A stretch of 64,000 nucleotides of DNA from Photobacterium sp. TLY01 (GTDB taxonomy: Bacteria > Pseudomonadota > Gammaproteobacteria > Enterobacterales > Vibrionaceae): positions 124,001 to 188,000 of the forward strand of contig NZ_CP090364.1 of NCBI RefSeq assembly GCF_021432065.1, in the 5' to 3' direction. The translations under genes were made by a program, and so were the position numbers. Below the pieces are notes generated by a model. It was not told the DNA's origin, did not search any database, and saw only the letters and a program-made list of their open reading frames with translations. This document shows positions 57,044-64,000 of the stretch, piece by piece; position 1 is the first letter of the stretch; each line of letters opens with the position of its first letter.

Positions 57044-57828
57044 TTGGAATGTTTGTCCTTTACGTATTCACGTAACCAAAGGTCGGCATAGCGTGTAAAA
57101 ACAGTATTGGCACTCAGGATTGCTAAGAGTAAACCGTGACGACCATCCAGAAAGCCACCTTTGATAAAATACATTTTTATAAAACGAGCGATAGCGTGTG
57201 CAATTGCTGCGCTCAGGGAGCCGCGCTTTTTACCTTCTCGTTGATCGGTCCACGATTTCGCATATAAGGCTGTCTTGCGTGTATATTGACTTAGATTATC
57301 AAAGGTAAAATGCAGTAACCGGCCATCTAGTGGGCGGACAGTCAACCCATCAGTGAGCAATTTTTCATGCACCAGGGCATCGTTGTAGCGGGTTTCGTCA
57401 CGGCGGTACAGGCGAATCACCCAGTCCGGCGACCAGCCAGAATGGTGAATGGTTTTGCCGAAGGCATCGCTCAGCCGGTTGATCTTAAACGCAACGCCGG
57501 TCGGATTGGCTGTGATCGCAGACTGGATGGCTGTTTTCAGCTCAGGGGTGACCCTTTCATCAGCATCCAGCACCAGCACCCAGTCTGTAGTCGCGTGCTG
57601 TTGGGCGCGTTGGCGTTGCGGGCCAAAGCCGGGCCAGTCGTCATAGCGGAAGAATTTGTCTGTGTAACGACGGGCAATGGTTTCGGACTCATCCGTACTG
57701 CCGGAGTCAATAATGACGATCTCGTCGACCCAGTCTTTGACCGTCTCCAGGCAGGCCGCCAGATGTTTGGCTTCATTCTTGATGATCATCAGCACACCCA
57801 AAGTGGTGTTGGAGGTGTTAGGCGCCAT
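57040..57828 (-). CDS. waaE: WaaE-like family 2 glycosyltransferase
   Basis: A 262-residue GT2 enzyme close to WaaE, the beta-1,4-glucosyltransferase that adds glucose to heptose I of the inner core in Klebsiella and relatives. LMIIKNEAKHLAACLETVKDW, IIDSGSTDESETIARRY, the DAD in WVLVLDADERVTPEL, PDWVIRLYRRDETRYNDALV and HEKLL support this. A single basic/hydrophobic C-terminal segment (MYFIKGGFLDGRHGLLLAIL) is characteristic. Naming is by similarity. Confidence 0.85.
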   Translation of the reverse strand: MAPNTSNTTLGVLMIIKNEAKHLAACLETVKDWVDEIVIIDSGSTDESETIARRYTDKFFRYDDWPGFGPQRQRAQQHATTDWVLVLDADERVTPELKTAIQSAITANPTGVAFKINRLSDAFGKTIHHSGWSPDWVIRLYRRDETRYNDALVHEKLLTDGLTVRPLDGRLLHFTFDNLSQYTRKTALYAKSWTDQREGKKRGSLSAAIAHAIARFIKMYFIKGGFLDGRHGLLLAILSANTVFTRYADLWLREYVKDKHSK

Positions 57829-57974
57829 TTGGTGTCCAGTTTTCAGATAGATGAGTCGTGACTGTCAATACAGTGATATGCGAACGATTATGCCGACCGG
57901 GGTGACGAATGTAAAACCCCGGCCCTGTTTCAGGGATCAATCTATCGCTTTCATTTTGTCTGCAATGCATCCGA

Positions 57975-59018
57975 TCACAGTTCAGCGGTGATTTTGTCGA
58001 ACATGGCGGTGACGCGCTCTGCCGTGATGCGTTTCATCGCTGTGTCATCTTTGACCCGGCTGCGCCAGGGCAGCTGTTCAGGCGCCTTGCCCGTTTCGGC
58101 CGCAATGCATTCATCGTACACACTCACCACATACTGGCGTGACAGATAGGGGCCGGTACGCTTGGGGTTATGGTGGGCATACAAACCCAGCACCGGGGTA
58201 CCGACAGCCACCGCCATATGGGCCGGGCCGGTATCCGGCGCACACACCAGTGCCGCTTTCTGCAACAGGGCCAGCAGCTGTTTGAGGCTGCTCTGACCAA
58301 TCAGGTTAGTGACGGGGAAGTCCAGCTTGTCTTCAATGGCATTACCCAGGTCTATCTCAATTTTTGCCGGACTGCCGGCCAGAATAATGGCATAGCCCTG
58401 CTGGTGGGCATGGCGGGCTAATGCCGCATACCCTTCCGGCGTCCAGTTTTTATAGCCCTTACTGGCCGCGGGCGTGATGACCAAGGTCGCGTCCTGATGA
58501 ATTTGTTGATCGGCCCAGCGGTGGTCATCTTCAGATAACGGAATATCCCACTGAGGCGTCAGATCGCGGACACCCAGGGTGGCAGCAAACTGCATGAAGC
58601 CATCCAGGACATGGGGGGAATCCGGTGACGGGACTTTGACATTGGTGAAGAGTTGCTGAAGATCGCTGCTGCGCTCGGCATCAAACCCCAGTTTGTACTT
58701 CGCTTTGATCCCCAGACTGACGATGCTGGCGCGAATGGCGGTTTGCATATGCAGCAGGGCATCAAAACGCTCACCTTTGAGGGCCTGCCAGACAGCTTTG
58801 TAGCCTTGCCAGCCCTGCTTTTTATCAAAGATGATCACCCGGATGCCGGGTAAATCCTTCAGCAGCCGTGCTTCGACTTTGCCACAGATCCAGGTCAGGC
58901 GCGTTTGCGGCCATTGCCGTTGAATTGCCTGTGCCATGGCAATACTGTTGCAGACATCACCAATCGCCGACAGGCGCAGGATGCACAAAGACTGGGGAGC
59001 GGAATTGAATAATGTCAT
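57975..59018 (-). CDS. Family 9 heptosyltransferase, heptosyltransferase I (OpsX)-like
   Basis: A 347-residue GT9 enzyme beginning MTLFNSAPQSLCILRLSAIGD, with the donor-site IGDVCNSIAM, VITPAASKGYKNWTPEGYAA and APDTGPAHMAVAVGTPVLGL. It is of the OpsX type that adds the first heptose to phosphorylated Kdo in Haemophilus, rather than classic WaaC; a kdkA gene lies next to it, which fits that chemistry. The ATG at 59018 has AGG five bases upstream; the longer frame to 59225 overlaps kdkA and is rejected. Confidence 0.85.
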   Translation of the reverse strand: MTLFNSAPQSLCILRLSAIGDVCNSIAMAQAIQRQWPQTRLTWICGKVEARLLKDLPGIRVIIFDKKQGWQGYKAVWQALKGERFDALLHMQTAIRASIVSLGIKAKYKLGFDAERSSDLQQLFTNVKVPSPDSPHVLDGFMQFAATLGVRDLTPQWDIPLSEDDHRWADQQIHQDATLVITPAASKGYKNWTPEGYAALARHAHQQGYAIILAGSPAKIEIDLGNAIEDKLDFPVTNLIGQSSLKQLLALLQKAALVCAPDTGPAHMAVAVGTPVLGLYAHHNPKRTGPYLSRQYVVSVYDECIAAETGKAPEQLPWRSRVKDDTAMKRITAERVTAMFDKITAEL

Positions 59019-59190
59019 GACACCTGCTTTCAACCGAATGGATGTGATTGTGTTTTGGGAATTATATACATTAAGCATCTCGGAATCAGCGTGATTGCGC
59101 GAACACTGTGCAAAGATTCTGCCTATCTCATGACGGGCACGGACAAACCTGTATAAAATAGATCTTTTCAATCGTTTAGGGTACACCGCA

Positions 59191-59904
59191 ATGGAAATAC
59201 GGGAGCAAGATAACTGCCGGATCATGTTTGACCCTGCTTTGCTGGCAGAAGATCCCTGGCAGTGCTTTGAGCCGGATTTCTGGCAGCATCAGCAGGCTGT
59301 GCTGGGCAGCGCGAAAGGGCGGGGAACCACCTGGTTTGTCCGCGGCGAACGGGTTGACATGGCACTGCGGCATTACTTTCGGGGCGGGCTGTTTGGCAAG
59401 CTGGTGAAAGATCAGTATTGGTTTAAGAGCTGGCCAACTTGCCGCAGCATGGCTGAATTTTCCCTGTTGCAGCATCTGGTGGCGCAGGGCGTCAGAGTGC
59501 CGAGGCCCGTTGCGGCAAGAGTCTGTAAGTCCGGGCCATACTATCGGGCGGATCTGCTGACAGAGAAAGTACCTGACGCAACTGATCTGGTGGCGCGTTT
59601 GCAGCAGGGCGCTTTGTCGTCAGAGCAATGGCAGCGTGTCGGTGAGATGGTTCGCCGGATGCATGACTGCCGGGTCAATCACACTGATCTGAATGCACAC
59701 AACATCTTGCTGGACGGGCAGGAGCAGATCTGGCTGATCGATTTTGATAAATGCAGTATTCGTCACGGTGATGGCTGGCAGGAAGAGAATTTGTCCCGGC
59801 TGCACCGCTCTTTTGTCAAAGAAGTCGATAAAGCCGGAATACACTGGCAGGAAAGCGACTGGCAGCAACTACTGTCGGGTTACCGCCGATCGCCTTCTGA
59901 TTAA
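59191..59904 (+). CDS. kdkA: 3-deoxy-D-manno-octulosonic acid kinase
   Basis: Phosphorylates the single Kdo residue of the inner core, as in Haemophilus and Vibrio. The 237-residue protein is kinase-like: RVDMALRHYFRGGLFGKLVKDQ at the N-terminal lobe, the catalytic loop VNHTDLNAHNILLD and the metal-binding WLIDFDKC. It is divergent from the heptosyltransferase I gene and convergent with waaA, with which it overlaps by four bases: both stop codons use the palindrome TTAA. Confidence 0.92.
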   Translation: MEIREQDNCRIMFDPALLAEDPWQCFEPDFWQHQQAVLGSAKGRGTTWFVRGERVDMALRHYFRGGLFGKLVKDQYWFKSWPTCRSMAEFSLLQHLVAQGVRVPRPVAARVCKSGPYYRADLLTEKVPDATDLVARLQQGALSSEQWQRVGEMVRRMHDCRVNHTDLNAHNILLDGQEQIWLIDFDKCSIRHGDGWQEENLSRLHRSFVKEVDKAGIHWQESDWQQLLSGYRRSPSD

Positions 59905-61169
59905 TGGATGCTGGCAGAGAGTGCGTGCAAGGTGCGCGCAATGGCCCCTTGATTGGCTTTGACCACGCCAAGGGCGGCCTGGCCTGTTTTGGCCTGCTCT
60001 GTGCTGTTTGTCATCAGCCGTGACACGGCGCGTGCTAATTCCTCGCTGTTGCCGACGATTTCTGCGCCCCCCGCGTTTAACAGCTGAGTGGTGATATCGG
60101 TAAAGTTGTAATAGCTCGGACCAGTCAGGACGGGTTTTGCCAGTGCGGCTGGTTCAAGCAGGTTGTGACCGCCGACTTTGTCGCCCAGCAGGCTGCCGCC
60201 GACAAACGCCAGATCGCAGGCACCAAGCAGCAACATCATTTCGCCCATGGTATCGGCCAGATAGACCTGTTTATTGCTCAGTGGTTCGTTGCTCAGAGTA
60301 CGGCGGGCGGCGGTAAAGCCCTGTTGAACAATCAGCGTGTAGACAGGGTCGAATCGCTCGGGGTGTCTGGGCACCAGAATCAACAGCGCGTCGGGGTGAT
60401 GGCGTAAAATCTGTCTGTGGGCTTCAAGTACCTGCTCATCTTCGCCCTGATGGGTGCTGGCGGCAATCCACACCGGACGCTGGCTGCCCAGCTGATCTCT
60501 TAGTATCTCGCTGGCCTGTTCCAGCCCTTCGGGTAAAGCAAGGTCAAACTTGATCGAACCGGTAATCTGTACCACTTGTGGCGAAACACCTAAGCGAATG
60601 AAGCGCTCGGCATCATCCTGATGCTGACACAAAACCTGATCCAGATTATGCGCAAGCAGGTTAAACAGGGGTTGGACTCTGGCATAGTGCTGGCAGGAGC
60701 GTTCAGATAAGCGGGCGTTCAAGATAGTGACAGGCAGGCCGGCATGTTTGGCTTCGGCCAGCGTATTGGGCCAGAGCTCAGTTTCCATGATGCACAGGGC
60801 ACGTGGCTGCTGCGTACGGAGAAAGCGGCGCAGAGCCCAGGGAAAATCGAGCGGCATATAGCGATGTTCAACCAGTGACCCGAGGCGCGCGGCCTGCGCT
60901 GCGCCCGTGGCGGTTGTGGTGGTCAGCAATATCGGTAAATCGGGATATTGGGTTTTCAGTGCTTTGATCAGCGGTGTGACCGCCAGGGTCTCTCCAACGG
61001 ACACTGCATGGATCCACAGCGGCCGCTGGCCCTGCACTTGAGGGCTGATGCCGAAATGCTCTTTCCAGCGCTGACCAATCGGCGGGACACCCGGACGCTT
61101 TTTATAGAGTGAAACCAGCAGCAATGGGGCCACTGCAGTGAGCAGGCAAGTGTAGAGAAAGCGTAGCAT
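59901..61169 (-). CDS. waaA: 3-deoxy-D-manno-octulosonic acid transferase WaaA
   Basis: Transfers Kdo to lipid IVA, starting the core. The 422-residue GT30 protein has an N-terminal membrane anchor, GQRWKEHFG, WIHAVSVGETLAVTPLIKAL, MPLDFPWALRRFL, the glutamate in CIMETELWPN, WIAASTHQGEDEQVLEAH and GGSLLGDKVGGHNLLEPAAL. With kdkA nearby, a monofunctional enzyme adding one Kdo is likely, but that is inference from the phosphorylated-Kdo core of vibrios. Confidence 0.94.
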   Translation of the reverse strand: MLRFLYTCLLTAVAPLLLVSLYKKRPGVPPIGQRWKEHFGISPQVQGQRPLWIHAVSVGETLAVTPLIKALKTQYPDLPILLTTTTATGAAQAARLGSLVEHRYMPLDFPWALRRFLRTQQPRALCIMETELWPNTLAEAKHAGLPVTILNARLSERSCQHYARVQPLFNLLAHNLDQVLCQHQDDAERFIRLGVSPQVVQITGSIKFDLALPEGLEQASEILRDQLGSQRPVWIAASTHQGEDEQVLEAHRQILRHHPDALLILVPRHPERFDPVYTLIVQQGFTAARRTLSNEPLSNKQVYLADTMGEMMLLLGACDLAFVGGSLLGDKVGGHNLLEPAALAKPVLTGPSYYNFTDITTQLLNAGGAEIVGNSEELARAVSRLMTNSTEQAKTGQAALGVVKANQGAIARTLHALSASIH

Positions 61170-61250
61170 CAGTTCTCAGGATTTCCTTCGGTAGTGCAAT
61201 ATCAATGTGGGAGGCATAGACAACCAACTGTGTACAGAATGCCATTCATT

Positions 61251-62279
61251 CTAGTTCGCCAAACCGTTAATGGCTTGAATGACACGATCCGCCGGTAAGT
61301 CTTTCAGGCACTTCAGGTGTCCGTAGGGGCATTCTCGCTTAAAGCACGGACGGCACTCAATCTCTGTATATACGATAGCGACCTGTTCTGCCAGTGGCGG
61401 GGTATAGTCCGGTGACGTCGAGCCATAAATCGCGACCACTTTGCAGCCAACTGCTGCGGAGACATGCATCAGTCCCGAATCGTTACTGACAACCGTATCG
61501 CAGGCTGCGAGCAGGTCGACCGCTTCAATCAGGCTGGTTTGTCCGGCTAAATCATGGCAGAAAGCTTGTAATTCAGCGGGGAGTGCCTGTTTGATGGCGG
61601 CGGTGACCGGCTGATCTTTCGCCGAGCCGAACAGCCAGACTTGCTTGCCCTGCGCAATCATCTTTTGTGCCACCTGGGCAAAATAGGCGTCTGGCCAGCG
61701 CTTGGCTGGACCAAATTCTGCCCCCGGACAAAGGCCAATCACAGGGCGATCATTGTTCAGCGCCAGACGTTTCATTGCACTGGCCTGATTGTGGTGGTCA
61801 ACCGTCAGTGCCGGTTTGGGCAGCGTGGGCAGCGCCGCACTGCCAGTCATTTGCGCTTTGGGATAAGCCAGTGCGCAGTAGCGCTCAATCATCAGGCTGA
61901 AATCACGCTTGTTGCCACGAAGATCAGTGAGCAGACCATAGCGGCTTTCTCCTTTCCAGCCGGTACGAACCGGAATGCGGGCAAAAAGCGGGATCAGCGC
62001 AGATTTTGCCGAATTAGGCAGGATATAAGCCTGATCATAATGATTGTTACGCAGTGAGCGTCCAATCCGGTAGCGCCCTTTGAGGTTAAATTCGCCGTGT
62101 CCGATGGGCATTTCAAGCGCGCGGTGTACCTCGGGCATGCGTTCCAGAATAGGGCGGCACCAGGTCGGTGCCAGTACATCAATTTCAGCTTGCGGATACT
62201 GCTGCTTGAGACTGGTATACAGGCATTGCGACATCACCATATCGCCAACCCAGGATGGACCGATAATAAGAATTTTCAT
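61251..62279 (-). CDS. waaF: ADP-heptose--LPS heptosyltransferase II WaaF
   Basis: Adds the second heptose of the inner core. The 342-residue GT9 protein shows MKILIIGPSWVGDMVMSQCL, AYILPNSAKSALIPLFARIP, GLCPGAEFGPAKRWPDAYFA and VSNDSGLMHVSAAVGCKVVA, and the C-terminal cysteine cluster CRPCFKRECPYGHLKCL typical of WaaF. It lies between the O-antigen ligase candidate and waaA. Confidence 0.94.
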   Translation of the reverse strand: MKILIIGPSWVGDMVMSQCLYTSLKQQYPQAEIDVLAPTWCRPILERMPEVHRALEMPIGHGEFNLKGRYRIGRSLRNNHYDQAYILPNSAKSALIPLFARIPVRTGWKGESRYGLLTDLRGNKRDFSLMIERYCALAYPKAQMTGSAALPTLPKPALTVDHHNQASAMKRLALNNDRPVIGLCPGAEFGPAKRWPDAYFAQVAQKMIAQGKQVWLFGSAKDQPVTAAIKQALPAELQAFCHDLAGQTSLIEAVDLLAACDTVVSNDSGLMHVSAAVGCKVVAIYGSTSPDYTPPLAEQVAIVYTEIECRPCFKRECPYGHLKCLKDLPADRVIQAINGLAN

Positions 62280-62317
62280 GGAGTCAGCACTTTTAACTTA
62301 CGGAAATAAATTGTTAT

Positions 62318-63571
62318 CTAAGCGGGAACATTCTGCTTTTTCTGCATGCAACCAGCTAAGAAGATTACAGTAAAGACACTGTAAAACATGGTGCCTGAGT
62401 TATGGTTCAGGAAATTCTGGCTTAAGCAGTAGCTGGCGACCAGTAATACATGAATGATGCCGCATTGAGCAAATACCCACTGACTGTCATGCCGCTGGTA
62501 CTCGCGGCTATAGCGCATGAAAATGGCAAATGGGATAGCAAATAACATGATCAGGGCCGTGATACCAATCAAGCCTTTTGTTGCGGCTTCTTCAAGATAC
62601 TGGTTATGTGCTCGTCCATATAATTCCACTACTTTGTCGACTTTTCCTTCTTCGACAAAGCGTTTTTCAGCGAGATCCCGCCCTGGAAAACCTTGACCAA
62701 AAAATGGTTTTTCTTCCAGGCTGTACCAGGCGCTTTTCCACATTTCAAATCTTGCTCCCACAGAGGTATTGCTTCTGTCTTGTTGGGTATAGAGCTCGAC
62801 ATCGGCATAAGCTTGATTGATACGGGTTTCGACTTCAGGCAGAAGTGTTGTGCCTAAAAGAAACAAGCTGACCGACATGACAGCAAACAGTCGTTTCGAT
62901 AATAAATCGCGAAAATGATAGAGTATAAAAAACAGTACGATAGGGGCCAAAACCCATCCGCCGCGAGAGCCAGACAGTACGGAGCCCGTGATGCCAGACA
63001 GCGCGGCAATGAAAAACAATAAACTGATGATATATTTCTGTTTGCCCCAGTAATAGAAAGTGGCAAAAAGTGAAATCAGTCCCAGTGACATGGCCGTATT
63101 GCCCGATTGAATTGGCATATATCCTTTTACTAAGTGGCCAGTATATGCTCGTTCCATGTGCAGAATTTCTACATGGTAAATGGCCACGGCACCTGCGACA
63201 AAAGCGCCAACACCGACTCCAGCCAGTAACCAGTGTATACGGGGAGGGTAAAGTAACAGCAGGAATAGAATAGGCAGTGTTAATACCGTGCGGCTGGGAA
63301 TGTCTGCTTCACTGATATTACCCCCGTAGACCAGCAAAGACGCCAGCACGACGAGAAAATAGGTGCTGAAGGCTACAATTAACAGCTTGATATCTTGTGT
63401 GAAAAACGGGGTTTTTAATGTGAACAGTACAGGTAGTGCCATCGCCAGCAGAAGAACGGGCACTGGCTTATAGCCGCCACCGATGAGCAAGATAGTGGCA
63501 GGGTAAGCCGCAGCGAGAAATGCCACTAGACAGTGAAACGCAAAGGTAAACTTATTCGTCATGAGGCTCAT
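62318..63571 (-). CDS. O-antigen ligase/polymerase family membrane protein (WaaL-like)
   Basis: A 417-residue protein with about eleven membrane helices and the Wzy_C/O-antigen ligase region: SGSRGGWVLAPIVLFFILYH and, in the large periplasmic loop, GRAHNQYLEEAATKGLIGIT with the catalytic-type His. It would join O-antigen or other glycan to the lipid A core, acting at the periplasmic face. The start at 63571 overlaps the TGA of the acyltransferase gene (ATGA). Ligase rather than polymerase is inferred from the core-locus context. Confidence 0.85.
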   Translation of the reverse strand: MSLMTNKFTFAFHCLVAFLAAAYPATILLIGGGYKPVPVLLLAMALPVLFTLKTPFFTQDIKLLIVAFSTYFLVVLASLLVYGGNISEADIPSRTVLTLPILFLLLLYPPRIHWLLAGVGVGAFVAGAVAIYHVEILHMERAYTGHLVKGYMPIQSGNTAMSLGLISLFATFYYWGKQKYIISLLFFIAALSGITGSVLSGSRGGWVLAPIVLFFILYHFRDLLSKRLFAVMSVSLFLLGTTLLPEVETRINQAYADVELYTQQDRSNTSVGARFEMWKSAWYSLEEKPFFGQGFPGRDLAEKRFVEEGKVDKVVELYGRAHNQYLEEAATKGLIGITALIMLFAIPFAIFMRYSREYQRHDSQWVFAQCGIIHVLLVASYCLSQNFLNHNSGTMFYSVFTVIFLAGCMQKKQNVPA

Positions 63572-64000
63572 AAACCGCTAATCTTTAGTGTGTTATAAGG
63601 ATCAGGCTCATTATCCGGCCGGGTTTTTAATAAGCGTAAATTCCACATGTACTGTGTGGGGGTTGGGGCGACCATATTTTCCAGCGACTGGGCTAATGTA
63701 TCTGCATCCTGCTGCAAGTCACCCGTTGGCAGGTTATCAATAGCAGGTAATATATGGATTTCAAATTTACCTGTGATGCTGTTATAGACAGGCATCATTG
63801 GCAAAATTTCTGCGCCTGTCATGCGTACAATTTTTCCTAACCCGGCAAAAGTCGCTTTTTTCGTGGCAAAAAAGTCGGTGAACTGACTTTGCTCCGGGCC
63901 AAAATCTTCATCTGGCAGATAATAACCCATATAGCCTTGCTTTACGGCCTTGATATAGGGTTTCAAACCCTCTTCACGTGTATAGCAAACACCGCCATAT
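63568..64000 (-). CDS. Lipid A secondary acyltransferase, LpxM/LpxL family (5' part outside window)
   Basis: The C-terminal 144 residues of a lysophospholipid-type acyltransferase that adds a secondary fatty acid to lipid A; the start lies beyond the window edge. YTREEGLKPYIKAVKQG, GYYLPDEDFGPEQSQFTDFF, FATKKATFAGLGKIVRMTGA and TQYMWNLRLLKTRPDNEPDP align well with E. coli LpxM. The HxxxxD catalytic motif is outside the visible part. The frame remains open to 64000. Confidence 0.9.
   Translation of the reverse strand, partial: YGGVCYTREEGLKPYIKAVKQGYMGYYLPDEDFGPEQSQFTDFFATKKATFAGLGKIVRMTGAEILPMMPVYNSITGKFEIHILPAIDNLPTGDLQQDADTLAQSLENMVAPTPTQYMWNLRLLKTRPDNEPDPYNTLKISGL

Overview
The window reads as a chromosome segment of a marine gammaproteobacterium of the Vibrionaceae, probably near Photobacterium, Grimontia or Enterovibrio. 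This is inferred from protein resemblance and gene order (rph-pyrE-slmA-coaBC-radC-rpmB-rpmG-mutM-coaD; gmk-rpoZ-spoT-trmH-recG; ompR-envZ beside greB; prpBC-acnD-prpF), not from a search. No rRNA, tRNA or CRISPR array was recognised.

Layout. 0-3.4 kb: end of a cytochrome c oxidase assembly cluster (SURF1, a SCO-like protein, ctaA, cyoE). 3.5-10.8 kb: a MATE transporter, a secreted 3D-domain protein, nfuA, a comF-type gene facing bioH, a hypothetical gene and tex. 11-18.5 kb: an AT-rich accessory island. 18.6-21.3 kb: greB, ompR, envZ. 21.3-22.7 kb: a hairpin-repeat cluster and a complete IS3-family element. 22.8-30.4 kb: xanP, recG, trmH, spoT, rpoZ, gmk. 30.5-34.6 kb: a glycosyltransferase, an oxidoreductase/epimerase fusion and a lipoprotein. 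35-41.1 kb: the 2-methylcitrate (propionate) operon. 41.2-45.6 kb: a metal-chelate ABC uptake system with an MFS transporter. 45.7-55.4 kb: yicC, rph, pyrE, a foreign-looking GT9 gene, slmA, coaBC, radC, rpmB, rpmG, mutM and a nucleotide-sugar epimerase. 55.5-64 kb: coaD and a lipopolysaccharide core locus (two glycosyltransferases, two heptosyltransferases, kdkA, waaA, an O-antigen ligase candidate and a truncated lipid A acyltransferase).

The most interesting part is the island between tex and greB, genes that are neighbours in E. coli. It encodes two small peptides with nearly matching double-glycine leaders (MKELNxxEMxNVxGG), a C39-peptidase ABC exporter, its HlyD-type partner, a CPBP membrane protein, a family 2 glycosyltransferase resembling glycocin S-glycosyltransferases, a secreted DUF922-type putative metalloprotease with HEERH, and a stand-alone LuxR-type DNA-binding protein. 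Together they look like an undescribed Gram-negative peptide secretion system, possibly making glycosylated bacteriocin-like peptides. The assignment is by motif and context and is untested.

Many starts were moved downstream of the longest reading frame where a ribosome-binding site or family alignment supported it; each case is stated in its entry.
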